64,000 nt of DNA, taken from positions 4,085,888 to 4,149,887 of the forward strand of contig JAGGNK010008559.1 in NCBI GenBank assembly GCA_017590115.1, read 5' to 3'. Below are positions 63,744 through 64,000 of the stretch, one piece after another. Position 1 is the stretch's first letter. Each line of letters begins with the position of its first letter. The stretch comes from Montifringilla adamsi (lineage: Eukaryota; Chordata; Aves; Passeriformes; Passeridae). The notes beneath the pieces were generated by a model, which worked only from the letters and a program-made list of their open reading frames with translations, did not search any database and was not told the origin of the DNA. The position numbers and the translations under genes were made by a program.

Positions 63744-64000
63744 CCCTGTTCATATTTTTTTTCTAATAGGTCAATTCTTTCTTAAATAGGAAATATTTAC
63801 TGAAGAAGAATTGCAATGCAGTAAAACAAAGGCAAAAAATCTTTTATATTTTTGTCTGTAACTTTCATGGTGTTAGAGGGACAAATCTCTCTGCAGACAG
63901 TGTGACCAGAGCAGACCCACACAATAAAGAAATGTGTCACAAATGTCAGCTGGCAAAGAGGCGTCAGCCTTCCTTTTGTATCATCCTGTACCTAAAGGGG
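63744..64000. other. Non-coding DNA at the window edge
   Basis: Nothing specific seen. Confidence 0.4.

Overview
The window looks like bird nuclear DNA, AT-rich and gene-poor. The best evidence is the interspersed repeats. There are two clear 3' ends of CR1 LINEs, both on the minus strand (32951-33345 and 38138-38305). A third, much older CR1-like piece lies at 58975-59260. A 5' fragment of an avian ERVL-type LTR lies at 10252-10415. Two old MIR/CORE-SINE-like fragments fit any amniote. These were recognised from memory of the families; no search was run. Nothing bacterial or viral-genomic is present, and I saw no tRNA, rRNA or CRISPR array.

No complete gene can be read. Most open frames are short chance frames. 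A small set of plus-strand segments between about 4.8 and 28.2 kb looks like exons of one or more genes with long introns. The best are 12827-12983 and 18497-18751. The first ends at a full-consensus donor in phase 0, and the second opens after a CAG acceptor in phase 0, so they join in frame. A further segment (4790-4999) ends at a perfect donor. Another (12505-12609) ends at a good donor in the phase that 12827 needs. Two possible last exons (22514-22591 and 28065-28203) carry stop codons. I do not recognise the protein. It would be polar, with one hydrophobic, possibly membrane-spanning stretch near its end.

Layout: 1-4.8 kb, intronic or intergenic with A-tracts; 4.8-28.2 kb, candidate exons among LTR remnants, microsatellites and a 100-bp tandem duplication; 28-64 kb, gene-poor DNA with the CR1 and MIR relics, (CA)n, (TAA)n and A-rich simple repeats, and two striking inverted repeats. 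The stronger of these, at 63120-63197, has two 34-base arms with only two mismatches around a 10-base loop, the size and shape of a small-RNA precursor or a palindromic mobile element.

Exon calls here rest on splice consensus, phase and the look of the translation only. They should be treated as hypotheses until spliced reads or protein homology confirm them.
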